A stretch of DNA of 64,000 bases from Trogon surrucura. Taxonomy: Eukaryota; Chordata; Aves; Trogoniformes; Trogonidae. A model generated the notes under the pieces. It saw only the letters and a list, made by a program, of their open reading frames with translations. It made no database searches and was not told the origin of the DNA. Position 1 is the stretch's first letter. Every line of letters starts with the position of its first letter. Position numbers and translations under genes: made by a program. This document shows positions 1 to 13,200 of the stretch, in pieces. The DNA is taken from NCBI GenBank assembly GCA_020746105.1, contig CM036618.1, forward strand, positions 90,638,122-90,702,121, given 5' to 3'.

Positions 1-3000
1 CATTAAGTACACTCACGTTGCTGAGGTGTGCATGCTGAAGGAATGCAAAGCCCTCTGAGGGGAGGGGTGGCACACTGGCACGCTCACCTGAGACAGGAGA
101 CCTCCACAAGATAAGATTGCTCCGTTTCGCAGCCTTCTGCCATGTCCCGCATGCCTAAAGATGTAACAGTGATGAAGATGACAAATTTCGTGCTGGGCTA
201 TAGAGTCAGACTTGAAACAACGTTCAAAACAGAAATGGTTGGACACGTACATGGGGTTTTAGTGGACAGGCTGCACATTGTCACCACAGGTGGCCAAATC
301 TTGAATGATGAACCACAAGCAGATTGCCTCAACCCAGCTAAAATCAGTGACATAAATCAGGTATAGCATTCACCTTAAATATTATTTGCACATTTGTAGG
401 TATTGGTCAAGAAAGTTATTTATTATTATTAGGCAGATTGCTATTTTGATCAAGACAATTAGAAGTTTCTGGTTTTCCCCATTTTCCCCAAACCTGATTT
501 AGCTAGCTAAGTAACAGTAGTTGATGCATCAGGGAGGTAACATCTGATTATCTTTTTTTTAGTAAAGCATGGAAAAATTTAGTGGTTTTGGAAAGACTGA
601 GGCAATGTTACAGGAAATATTTCTAAAAGCAAAGTAAGTTTAAAAAAAAGTTCCCAAAATGTAAATTATAGTTATTTGTGATAAAATGTTTTTAGTGATC
701 CTCTGTCCCTGAACAGTTTGTAAAAAGAATATATAGTTTTACCTAACTGTAGTCACTTTAAGGCAATTTTTAGAAAGTTTGTTTGTTTAAATGAAATATA
801 GTCCTAGACAATTTTTAAGAGGCTGTGAATTAGAAATTCCTGGCACTTCATGCTTATGCTGTTACATTTTAAATCTACAGAACTATCCAAACAGTCTGCA
901 TAAATATATTAAATTTGGAAAGATAATTGGATTTACTGGAAGTACAATTATGTATCTGCATATTCAGGTGTTTTATGTCCTCTGACATTTCTTTTTCAGC
1001 CACAGTGCTTCCATTTTAGTTAACCACTTGTGTGGAAGGTTTTTAGAATAGCAAATAATAAAGGTGAGCATTAACATTCTTGGCTTTCGTGCAAAGGAAA
1101 TCCTTCTGAAATATATCTCACCGTACCTTGAACCTCTAGATCTTCAGAATTTATATATGCCTTTGTCCAAGTTTATATCATCTAAACAGCAAGTGGCTAT
1201 TCCACTCCACCCATTCAAAAGCTTTCCAAAAGCTCTCAGCAAGTGAGGGGTTTTTTTTCCAATATCTTTTCTTACTCCTTGTATCCGACAAAAGCATTTT
1301 AAAATTACAACAGACAAAGCTTCTCTTGTGAACTGGCCTCACTTCCACAAAACATTAAGCACATGATTAACTTTCAATGCATTTTTAAAATTTAAGATCG
1401 AAATATATCCCCGTATGACAGATACAGCTCATATATCACATATGTGAAAGTAAACACATGTTGAAATGCTTTGCCAAATATGAATGGCTGTCCTGTGTGC
1501 TGAAAGATAAGTATATGCTTAACAGTTTGGGCATTTTTTAATATGAGTAGAGTTTTGTTCTGCATTACTTTTTTTATTTTTTAACAAATCCCATTAAGAA
1601 ACCATAAAGAGATTTTAAAAAGGAGAGTTCTGATGGTTTTATGAAGGGTTTCCATTCATTAAATACTTAGGATCTTGTTTTTACAAATGCATGTTAGTGC
1701 TTATTTTTTAATTCATTTAAATAATATAAAAATACTTTTATGAAGTAGTTACTTTATGAAGCAATGTCTTTGATTTAACTGAGCTAAATTATGATCTTTC
1801 CTTTTCTGGATTTCATATATAGAAAGTGTAATTTAATTTCCTCCTCTTCTGTTATTTCTTTCATTCACTTAAGAAGTTACCATTGTGCTTTTACTTCTGT
1901 ATGCATAAAATTTACCCTTAAAATGAGGCAAATAATCAAAATCCCCCCAGAACATCATGCTTTCTTAGTTAAAGCTAGTAGTTCCACAGGAAGCAAATAC
2001 TAAAAGTTACACTCTTCCCTACAAGTTCAGATAATAATTCAGTATGTTCAAGATGATGTGACCAAGCTCTATAATTATCATCTACGCTTTCTTTTCCAAA
2101 TGAAAGACAGTAGTTTCTGATCAAAATATTGTGTACCCCAGAAAATTCTAGATGCATTATTACATTAAGGCAAGCATTTAAGCATAAGCAATATATAAAG
2201 AAGCTGGGGGCAAAAATCTGTGTCTTTAAAGAGTTGCAACACAAAATTATAAGCAAGGGTCTTTTATGCCATATTTTTTATAGATGATCATTTATGTGCT
2301 GTATCTCTTCATCATAGCTATTTCTTACTCTGCTATTTTGTACAACAACAAATACAATTAGGGCAGGACTTCAGCTGCGATTTTGGGGTGGCAGTGCTGT
2401 TACTATTACTTCTTGTATTACCATTGCAATATCATACTACATGCTCTCTTTCTAGTCCATGTCAAAGTGTCCCTTTGTAAGCCAGTAAAGAGGTGATGGG
2501 ATATTCAATCAGTTCCTTCTTCCCCTTCCTCAAATCCCTTTTCTTTACAAAAGAAGATTAGAAGTTGAATGGCAGCCAAGTACTGAAATAACTGTGCCTA
2601 GTGTTTCCATATAACATATAAAGAGATTGCCTAGGACATTTTTGTTTGTTTCTGAGTATTCAAAATATCTGAATACAGGTAGAAGAGCTGGCAAAACCAA
2701 GCAATAATTATTTATATCAAGCAGTGATGAAAAACTTCCCAAAAATCTTGCTTTTTTGAGTTTCATTTTTTTGTGTTGGTAATACATATAAAAAAAACCC
2801 ATCTCCTAGTACTAGCAACTGTATAAAGTTTACACAGGTGTGTTTTCAGAAGGTATAGATCATATTCAAGCCAAATATCAAAACTTACTCAAATTCTCTT
2901 CCTAGTTAAATGTGAGTTTTGCCTGCTGTAAGAAATGCAGTCTCACCTCACCCAAAATATTTGCTCCACTTAAATTTCCCCACAAACCAGATATATTTTC

Positions 3001-4984
3001 AGAACAGTTGTAAAACAGACTAACTTGATGAAGAATTTGTATCTATTGCTACAATAACAAAAAAATGTATTAATACATTTTTCACTCTTATCTGAATTTT
3101 TTGAGATTAGAGTTTGTTTCTGGTGCCACTATATCAACATAAATAGACAACTGAAAAATCTGTGCCAAAGCTATAGTTTTATACTTGCATTTCTCAAACC
3201 ACTTTCACATTTGCCCTGTCATCTCCCCCGTTCTACACATATATTGCCTTTCAGAAGCATCTGTTTGGTTTTTTTGCTTCCAGACTCATCCTAAGCAGTT
3301 ACATTGTTCAGTCTGTGCCTTGAACTAAGACAGACACAAAGGTTGCCGGCCTCCTTTCACACCAGAAAACATTTTTACTGTTAGCAGCTAAAGTCATCCT
3401 CACTGTTTCTCACATCCTCACCTCCCCACTCAAATACCATACTTTCCTTGCTGTCAGTACAGCAGCTTTTATGTGAACCTCCTTCCTGAGTGCTGGGTCC
3501 AAGTTTCTAAATAGAAAGAACCTTCTGACCTTTTCCAGAAGCTCAGAGACACCAGGAGAGCCATAAGTCACCCAAATCTGGCAATAAACCTGCCTGTATG
3601 TCTACTCTTTTTGCACTCTCTCCTGTGTTTTCATATTTCATTGTGTCTCTCAGTGGTCATGGCTGTATATACTTACCTAATAGCATAGTCTCTTGTGGGC
3701 TCTTTATCAAGAGCCCAGCGTCCCACCCTGAAGACTTCATTGGCACATGTACAGAGATGTTAAATAACCACAGACAAGCTACAGGCAAGGGCTTCCAGAG
3801 CTCATGGGGTTGCCAGATGATTACCTATAACAGGGCCACAAGCCATATGAAACAAATACTGCTGTAGTCTGGCCTGCAGTGTGCAATAGCCCGGTGATAA
3901 ACTGGGCGGGTACGCAGTCCTACCCCTGACAGCTTCAGCCCTGCCCACAAGCATCCCCCAGAGACTGCAGAGAGCAAATGATGAAGGGAGCCAAAAAGAT
4001 GGTGATGAATCTCTGGTTCTATTAAGAGCTAGTTACAACGTTTTAGTTTCCAGTCGTGATTGATGAGGATAAGGACAGGGTCAGCATAAAGGTCACTGTT
4101 TACCTTCACTCTCTAAAGAGACACAAGATAAACTGCAAACAAGCTGCAGTTTTCTTGTTGTTTTTTTTTTTACCTTATAGCAGTAGCTAATGACACCAGT
4201 AAACAATGCAATTAATAAAATTATTTGGCACAACAGTTTGCACGTGTGTTGATTTACAGGATTTGCAAAAGCAGGGCCAAGTGCTGGCTGCTAGAAAAAT
4301 GTGTGTGAGACCAAACCACACTTCTTCTGGATAAGGTCCACTCTCACCTGGCAGCAGGCGGAGCTCCACACACAGCTGAGTGCTTTCAAGGGGTTTGCAA
4401 ACAATTTATTTGTGAGTCAAGCCTACTTTCCACAGTTATCTGAACCATTCTTATTTTTGTCTGTTGAACCAGTCACAAAGAAACGACTTAATATTATTTT
4501 AAATGCATTTCCAGCACTGCACCTAGCAAACAACACTGCCAAAAATTTTGCCAGCTCACCCATGGCCCGTTGCTTTTATTACAATGAAATCAATGGAAAA
4601 GTCACAGCAGTGTCTGGGCAGACACTTTATAAAGTTCACACTAAAGTGAAAGGTTTACATAAGAATGTGACATAGAAGAGTTACCTGTGTTTTTTTTAGA
4701 TCCACACAGGTGGGAGTCGTGTTTAGTTGTACGATAATACACAGCAGCTTCCTGTTTCCAGTGGTCAGAATCCTGGCATATTAACATGGAACAAGTTAAA
4801 TAAATGTCAGAGAAGAAAATCCACTAATATAATCATAGCAAGTTATTTTTATTTACTGTTACAGTGATAAAAGAAAACGGGTAGGCACCAAGACTGACTG
4901 TGAATTTTCTTTCTTTCAAGAACGGAGAGGCATTTTTTAGTAGATAGACTGAAATATTCACCAAATACCTAAAGGCTTCAGGAA
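1..4984. other. AT-rich unique noncoding DNA
   Basis: No gene or repeat family is recognisable here. Open frames are short (the longest is 124 codons at 4301-4675), overlap on both strands without conserved motifs, and look like chance. The only structure I can point to is the perfect palindrome at 3061-3082. Short T and A runs are common, as expected for avian intergenic or intronic DNA. Confidence 0.6.
3061..3082. repeat. Perfect 22-bp palindrome
   Basis: The 11 bases AAAAATGTATT are followed directly by their exact reverse complement, with no spacer. The symmetry stops at 3060/3083. Such AT-rich palindromes can extrude as cruciforms or be paired binding sites, but one of this size can also arise by chance in AT-rich DNA. 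Confidence 0.9.
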
Positions 4985-5058
4985 TGTGGTGGTGCTGGGT
5001 CATAGGCTGGACTTGATGATCTCAGAGGTCTGTTCCAGCTTCAGTAATTCTGTGAATC
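4985..5058 (+). mobile_element. CR1 LINE 3'-end fragment
   Basis: The stretch containing ggctggacttgatgatctca, then gaggtctgttccagctt and attctgtgaatc, matches the conserved 3' end of avian CR1 retrotransposons in sense orientation. Only about 75 bases remain, so the copy is severely 5'-truncated, as is usual for CR1. There is no coding capacity. The 5' edge is approximate because similarity fades before 4985. Confidence 0.85.
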
Positions 5059-7049
5059 AGCTGTTTCTCACTCACACACATACGCAGACACCAAAAAAAG
5101 GAAATTTCTACATAAACCATTAGTGTCAACCCTGAGGTCAAAGGCAGCCAGTTTGGACCAGGTGGGTCATGCTATCCGCCCTGCACAGGACCACAAATCT
5201 GCTTTGTGTCCTTGGGAAGAGCAGAGAGGGACAGCTCAGGCCCCTGCAGCTTCTTCACACATGGCTTGGGGATTTTTCCCTTGATGCCTGCAGACAAGGA
5301 CAGGGAGTCACTGTCCTGTCCTCCAGCCCTGCCACCAATGCTGCTGCACCAGCTCCACGCACCCGACTGAGAGGGACAGCAGGACACGACCCAGCCTGGG
5401 CAATGGGGTCTCTAACTGGAAAGCAACTGTCAGGATCAATGGGATGGCCAGAAGGCTCAAGCTTGGGCACTTACAATTGAAATGTGCAAGTATTATGAAA
5501 AATATTTCCATTTACAATGAACTGCAGGAAAGATTTATAAAGGAAATCTAAATCTGTAGTTCCCTAGACAAGCTGTCTCTTTTGCTGAATATCTCAAGCA
5601 TTTTTCACTCTGCTTGAATAACCTGCAATTATTTGCTTAATCAGCTGTTCTATTCATTGAATCTGGACACCTGATTAGGAAAAGGAACCTCCACCCTACG
5701 ATTTAGATCATAAATTAGGTTAAAAGAGACAACAGAATTTCAGACATGCTGCATGCAAATTTATGAATTTCCACAAACCAAAGAGGCTTGTTTAAAATTC
5801 TTTGGTTATCAGGCATAAAACATTAATAGCTCTGGGAAAGTCACTGGTACTTCATGAGAGTTCAAGAATAGGAGAAGGAACCAACCGTTATTTTGTCCAA
5901 ATACAGAGGTCCTCAGCCTGTATTTAGGTGATTACTGAGCTTTGAATGGAAGAATAAATTTTAGACATGATCTCGTAAAAGAAACTCCCACACGGCACAC
6001 AGTGCATCTCAAAGTCTGGCAACAACCCATTGCCTTCCTACCTTTTCAAAAACTTTTTTTGGATGATACTGCAGTTTTTAAAAGGAATGATACAACTCCC
6101 TCAAACACATATATTCCATGTCCAAGTTGGTATGTAATCCTTCAAATAGTGTGTCTTTTTCTCTCCTACCCTGCAGAAAGACAGATGGATGCAGTACACT
6201 ATGTAGGTAAGATTTAAGTTGGATTTGATTACAGGAAGATCTTAAGTAATCCAGATCCTTTCCCCTCCAACGCAAATATGAACTATGTCCTCTCGTATAA
6301 TAGTGATCCCAACGGGGACTTCCTGGGGATGTTTTGTTAGCATTTTCACGTGTCCATGTGTCTGCCTGTGATATAATACATGTTGCTGTGACACTGTGGG
6401 ATTTTTTTACTATACGTCACCCTGTGATACTTACTGCCCAGCACACTAATGAGACTTCTGAGAGAGCAGGCAGGTATGCCCTGATGGTCTGTCATCATGG
6501 TTAAGTAGATGCATGGATTTCTAAGGCCAGAAGGGAGTGTTATGATCACCTCCTAGTTTCACATTTCTCTATTTGCAGGTAAAGGGACATTTGAACAAGA
6601 CTGGAACAGGACAGCATTAGAGGAAACAGATATCCTCATTCCTCATAATGGCAGTATTGAACAGAAATGTCAGGTTACGACCTTGTTTTTCTGACATAAC
6701 AAGAGACAATTATCAGTACTTCTGCCTCAGTCTATAACCTCCACACAGGTTTTATCCATTTTTCTATGCTGAAGTAATAAGCTCTCTGTTTATAACTGAA
6801 CTGCTCCTCAGTTCCTGGAACAGAATCTGTGTTCCTGAAATCTATGGCAATCACTAACAAAAGCACCTAACTCTTCATTCCCTTTGAATATTCAAAGGAT
6901 GATAATGGAAAAATAGCCTTTCAATAGTTGGTGGAGTGATAACTTACTGAGTTTCTCCAAAATGCAAACAAAGTTATAGCACCCAAAGCTGCATAAAGAT
7001 TACTGGATGGTCACTAGACTTCCCAGGAGTCTAGATATGTAAGAGTATA
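5059..7049. other. Unique noncoding DNA
   Basis: A moderately GC-rich patch (about 5150-5450) gives overlapping short frames on both strands, none with a recognisable domain. The remainder is AT-rich. A 30-base stretch at 6177-6206 has a good splice acceptor before it and a good donor after it; it is discussed as a finding and not called as a gene. Confidence 0.5.
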
Positions 7050-7215
7050 CTAAATTCATAGCTTAGTAGTAAATTATAGTAACTAATTAGTAAATAAACT
7101 AATACATACATATATAAGTTAAAAAGTCTATATTATATAGTATATTAGTAAATTAATTACTAAATAACTTATTAGTAAATAAATTATACTAAGTATTTTA
7201 TAAATAACAATAAAT
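7050..7215. repeat. AT-rich low-complexity island
   Basis: This is almost pure A/T with a recurring attagtaaat motif at 7086, 7144 and 7171, plus partial inverted versions between the copies. It reads as degenerated AT-rich simple sequence. It may act as an easily unwound or matrix-attachment-type element, but that is only inference from composition. Confidence 0.7.
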
Positions 7216-10200
7216 CCTTGTCTCCTCATCTCCCCTTTCTCTTTGGGCCAGAGAAAGATAACGGAGAAGAGCATGGGAACTATATAAGTGGGATGTAAAA
7301 CTTCCAACAATTACATCTTCATAGGAGACTCTATAACAGGTTTTTATTTTTATGTATACATCCATATATACTAACCAATAAAGTCTTTGAGACTACATTT
7401 GTCAACACTCTCTGAAACACTGTAAATACATATATATGTGTATATACATTCACATAGCTGCTACTCAGATCACATTTAGAGCTTAAACATATTAGCTGAC
7501 TTGCAATGGAATTTAGTCCATCAGCAACAAACTGGTCTATTTTATCAGGACTATATTGAAAATAAATCACTTTTGAAGTCTAGTACATGATGTTACCATA
7601 CAATAGAAGATCCAGGCCTGCCTCACCTGCCGAGAGTGAAGGACCACTACTTGTGGGTGCAAAGGAGGAGGCTGATTAAAAGTATTTGTATGTATGCAAG
7701 CAGTGTGAAATTCAGGGAAACATCTAAATCAACAGGCATCAGCTTTCAGCCTCTCTTGGGGAAGGTCAGAAACGACTCACCTGTAGGAAGGTAAAGTCTA
7801 ATGAACACTTGCAATGTAATGAATTCACATAAATGAATGTATCTGACTATAAAAAGTAATTTATTACATACTATAAGGGAGAAAAGGCAATTACAGACAC
7901 AGAATGCCAGAAAACGCTATTATATACAAGATGAAAATCACTATATTGTAACTAAGATAAACTCTCATTTATGTATTTATCTAGGGAGGTTCTGATCTAT
8001 GATGGCTAACTCAGAAAACCATTGTGCTCTGTGCAGTTGTTGAGTAAGTAAAATGGAATTTACATAACAGTGAATGGGAGAACAAAATGTTATCAGTAGG
8101 AATGCTTTATTTTTTCCTTGGGAATAGTATTATTTTTCCAAATTCAAAACCTGATCCTGAAAACATTATCTCTCCTGCCCATGAGCAAATTTACTGATGT
8201 TTAAATGTTTCTAATTTGTTCTTGCTCTAAAATTGTACAAGAGCTAAGTAACAGGAATTAGATGAGAACACGAGAGTTTACCAAATAACCTGAGTAAAAC
8301 ACTTTTTAATCTTTGAGTGGTTATCAAAAATTTTTATTTGGACTCTACATTATTCATGGAGGTCATTGGACATCAGAAATGATGCTATGATTCCTCCCTC
8401 CCTGAAACCTTTTAATTTGCAGACTGTGAAGGAGAAAACAGTGAATTACATTCTGTCCTTCTGACCTTTAGGTTAAGCCAAGTCCGCTCTGTAGTTACAT
8501 CAATAAAGCAGTCACAGTTACATTGCCCTCCTTCCAAAAGACTGCTGAGCTCTGAAGCTACTCAGTGATATTAAAAGAGCAAACCTGAACAAATAATACT
8601 GGTTTCAAATGCACATTATTAGTGCACATAGCAGACCTGATCCAATGCCCACTGACATCCCTTAGGATGGAATTCACCTCTTTTAACCTTAGACAGTTAA
8701 AGCAGAGATATCTACACCGCAGCTAATTCTTTGACTTTATAGTCAATGGAAGAAAATAGGTCCTTCAGGAACGCGTCTCATCTGACCAGATCTTGACTTC
8801 TGCATGAGGATGGAATAAATCGCACTTCTGGAGCTCCTCTTTCTTTCCATTCATTTTAAAGTGATCACAGTATGAGTCAGATGGCTCCTTTATGGGCATC
8901 TAAAGTTGAGTAAGAGGAACTGGAACCTCTGCCTCCCAAAGGGATTTGGTTTTGTTCACTCCCTACAAGGTAGTATCACAGTGAAAGTGTGAATCAGGGC
9001 ACAGGAATTTTCAGTGTCTGCTGTTGTATCGGTGATGAGGAAAACTTCAGGATAACCTGGAGGAGGAAAGAAGCCCCCAGCTCCTTCCTGAGAAACCTCA
9101 GTGTCCATCTTCTGGGTTACACAGATATCTTAAGATAGAGATCAAAATGAGTTTTTATTTGATTTAAATAAAATGCATTAAATGTAAGCTCCAAGTCGCT
9201 GTATGCTAAATCAGAAGATACAATGCTCTCATTTTATATAGGAGAAGACACCCAATGTTGTCTCATGCGAGTGCCACACAAGCTCCTCAGCCAAGACTTG
9301 TCACAGCAGTTGGGGAAATCTCAAGTGATTGCAGAGTTGTGCCCTAACCCTGTGCCAAGGGGACACCCCATTCATCCCTGCCTATGGGCAGACAGTGACA
9401 TTTCTGGGTTTTCAGTGTTCCCCATCGTATTGTCCGGAAGATAAGGATCAAGGGGCAACAAACAGGATGACCACAGCCAGCACAAGGCAAAGAAGGGTAC
9501 ATGTACCAGCAGTTGCTCAACAGCATAAGTATGTCATGGATTTGCTCCGAAGACTGTGAGTGTATAAAACTCACTCTGGTTTAAATTTGCAGAGAAGTGT
9601 CTGTTCTGTATAAACAGCTTTCACCGCCCCTGCATTTTCTACTTGCAGAATTTCAGATGCAATTCTAAGTTGTCAGCAATGTATCTAATGTAATTCAGAG
9701 AGTGGGCACTGAGAGAGATGGGGAAAAGCCTTTTCCTTTTGTTCTAACTCTGCTTCTGCTGAAGGTAACTGAAAAAAAATGGATTAAATTAAGAGTGCAA
9801 AATTAATCCTCTTCTGGTTTATTCTGTGACCTGTAAGGAGACACTACATGCAAATTTAACACTGTAACGTGAGGGACCCTTTCTTATACTTTATATTTTA
9901 AAAGTTAATTTGGTTTTATGACAATGATGTGATTTCTTATTTTAATTATTGAAATTTACTTATTCTGAAACCTGAGAGGGAAATATTTTAAGTCAGAAGT
10001 TATGCCTGAGTAAAAAGTACAAGATTTGGCTCAGTGTATAGCTTCTGTAAATGAAAAGATTACTTTTTTTTTCACATATGTAATGTTCTGTATGTAACAA
10101 AAACTCCTTTAAAAAAAAAAGAAAATAGGACAAGAAAGAAAAGAAAGAGATTGAATTTGTAGTGGTATACTTTCAAGTGTTTGCATAAATTCTTAATGCT

Positions 10201-13200
10201 TCCAGCTCTGCACTCTCAAGAATCCATAAACAAGATAACTGGTTTCTTTATGAAAGAATAACGTGGGTCCAAAAGACTATATAATGAGATTCAGCTTCCT
10301 TTGCAAGAATTGCTAAAACTCTAATTGCTAACATAGTATCTGCCCTTAAGGAAGGCACATATTTAAATGCATTAATTATAATGTGTTGACTGTATTATCT
10401 AAGAAACGGACTTATTTTTTTCCCTTATAAGATGCTAATCAGGTCCTGTGGCAGGTTAGTTTGAGAATGCAAGTCCCAAGCTTTTATGCTTTAATTTAAA
10501 ATAAATTATGAGGAGTGAATTTCATTTTCCTGTTTTCAGGTTTTTTTCTTGTTATTCTCCCTGTGCTCCCCAACCCATTTCAGAGATGAACTTCCCATTT
10601 TTCTAAGTCCTGTTTGGAGATTTTATGCACAAAATCCTCTATAAGTAAACACACTGACAGATTTTACATTAATTACTTTTGTGATGGTAAGATTCTCAGT
10701 TAATTACTCAAGTACACTGGTGAACAGGGTCGAATTTTAACACTGGCAGTATGAGTGCATTTCCCTCTTATGCTTGGGAAAATCATCTCTTGACATAAAG
10801 CTTCATACAGCTCACAGCACCAGGTGGTCAGCTCTGAGCTTCATGGACAGATTTGTGTGAACATAAAGATTTCGTTGCTGTAGGTAAACAATAGTTCCAG
10901 TAAAATGTGTTTGCAATTTGTCCTCTTTTTCTTTTTTTAATTGCAAAAATATCAATGAGATAGATTTTACATTTATTTTAGTCATTGTGTTTGGATTCGT
11001 GTATCTAAGAGGTCTCAACCTTTTTCTGACCTACTGCATGGGAACAGTCCTCCAGCACACATGGAACATGGAGACAAGCCCAGGTACCTGAGTCACTAAT
11101 GCAAAATGTCCACATGTAAGACAGGGAATGGACGAACTTATCCCATCACGTTTATCAGGAGTGTTTTCTGCTTTGGCTACATTTCATATCACTACTCCAT
11201 GACTCCTACCTCAGATCTGCTCCAAATTCTGCACCAAAATGCAGAGCCCATAAGCAAGCAGAAATAATGCAGAAAATCCACTGAATAGTAATGTTCATTT
11301 TTATTGATTGTGTTAACTATCTGAAAGGCACACTTTAAGTTCATTCAGTAACTTCCACAGCTTTCCATTCTCCATGATATTTGGACTTGAGAAGATGAAT
11401 GCATCCTGCATCCCATGGGGAAGACAGAGGAAGAGTGGGTTAGCTGTAGTACAGGATTAGGCGCTTACCTCACATAGGGACAACTGAGCAAAGAGCCAGC
11501 CTGGGATTGGTAACTCCATGGCTGAAAGTTGGAGACTCTGCTAACTGGAAGGAGTGTTGGGGGATTTGCCACAGAAAGGGGAGTTTGCCTGTGTTTTCTC
11601 CTCTCCACATTTTGTTTCACTCCTTTTTCTTTCTTCCCAGGGTGGAGCAGCTCAGCTCATTAGTTTGGTTTATTTCAGCACACGGGAGAAGTGAGAATGA
11701 TGATTTTGCACCCTTCCCATTCATACAGATGAGATAAGTGTTTTGGCTTGTTGACCTCCATGTCTTCTTGAACCTGAACCTCACTCTCAGGCCTCCTCCA
11801 TTGATGGTCCTGAAACAAGTACTTACTTTCTGCTCCGATTGGGAGGAGACTGCATCACGAAATGGTTGTAATTTCTGATAAAATCCTATTACAGGTATTC
11901 AAAATCAAGTAGAATCAAGCTGAGACTATTTTTTTCTCTCTCTTTCTTCGCTACTCCTTCCTTCTTAAAAAGTTGATAAGCAAAATGTGACCTTTTGTCA
12001 AGACAGACCATTCCCTCCTTGTAGAAGAACCATTCGAGTTGGTTCAGTTAAGGCACCAGCATGTGAGGAGCACCTTGGGCTCTGCACAGAGTTAATTCAG
12101 GCGAGCATTCACAGAGAAGACCAAATGCACTGAACAGGTATGTACACCAGCCGTAACCTTCAGTGAACAGGCTTGCTGCCACCCCGTTGCCCTTCTGTTG
12201 TTGGATTCACCCTGTTTCAGCTCAAACCAGAACAACCTTTTACTTCTTTCTGCAGAGCAGCATGGTCAAAATTGGATTGAAGTCAACCAACTTATTTCAA
12301 GTTCAGACCACCGTGTCTGCGCTGACAATAATCCAGCTGTCCTCTGCATTTAATGTGACCCTAGCCAAGATCCCCTTGAGAGGTGACACACAGGCAGGAC
12401 TTCCTGTGGAAGCTCTCCACCAGCAGTGCCTGCTCCCCCTCCAGCCACAGCAACTCACCCAACACCTCTGGTTCTTGGGTAGATTTTCAGTGTTTTTTAA
12501 TAAAATAAAAAAAAAAACAAAAAAGGTTGAAACTCTTCTCTGCTAGTCACATTGAGCACATATTGCTGGGGGAAAGGAGGGGATGTTGCTCGTGACTGTC
12601 AATTAAATTTAAGGCGCTGAGTACTCAACAAAAACACCACAGAAATCCCAAAAGGTGACAGTGTTGTAATTTGGCATGGTTCTGTTGCTGCTGTTTTTTC
12701 TCTCAGTTTTTTTTTCTCAAATCCTGAACTGAGATTTTTCTTCTAGAAATTAAAAAGAATTCCTGAGCTAATGTGATATTGAGTCACTGCAAAACAACAC
12801 ATTTCCTTAACTTTCAGGGCACATTTTGTGTTCGGAACAAACCAGTGACTAAAACAAAAACACTTTTATGCTATTCAGAAGAGGACTTTGTTAGGCAGCC
12901 AAGAAATTTCCCTCATTATTTCAGGTTGTCATTGAGACTGACTTGAGTAATAATAATATTTTTATTATTTTGTATTAATAGGAAACATGAGTCAAGACTA
13001 GCCAGATATATCTGAAATGAGTGATCATAGCTCCCAGTACTTTGCACATTGTTCACAGTAGCAGAGACACCCTTGTCTTGCTCAGTACGGAGAACATCGC
13101 TTGTGCCTGCACAGAAAACCCACCAGCAGCCCATGGCAAGGCTTGACAGGAGATCCCCTGGGAAACATGCAGGAATTCCCATCCCAGAAACAAACAAAGT

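Noticed and set aside
142-366. 74-codon + frame near the left edge
   Set aside because: It overlaps a 79-codon antisense frame and has no recognisable domain, splice signals or upstream promoter. Length is within chance for this composition.
4301-4675. 124-codon + frame as a gene
   Set aside because: No signal peptide, domain or conserved motif; composition follows the local DNA. Not annotated.
12163-12546. 127-codon + frame as a gene
   Set aside because: The C-terminal Lys-rich stretch comes from an A-rich run and no family motif is present.
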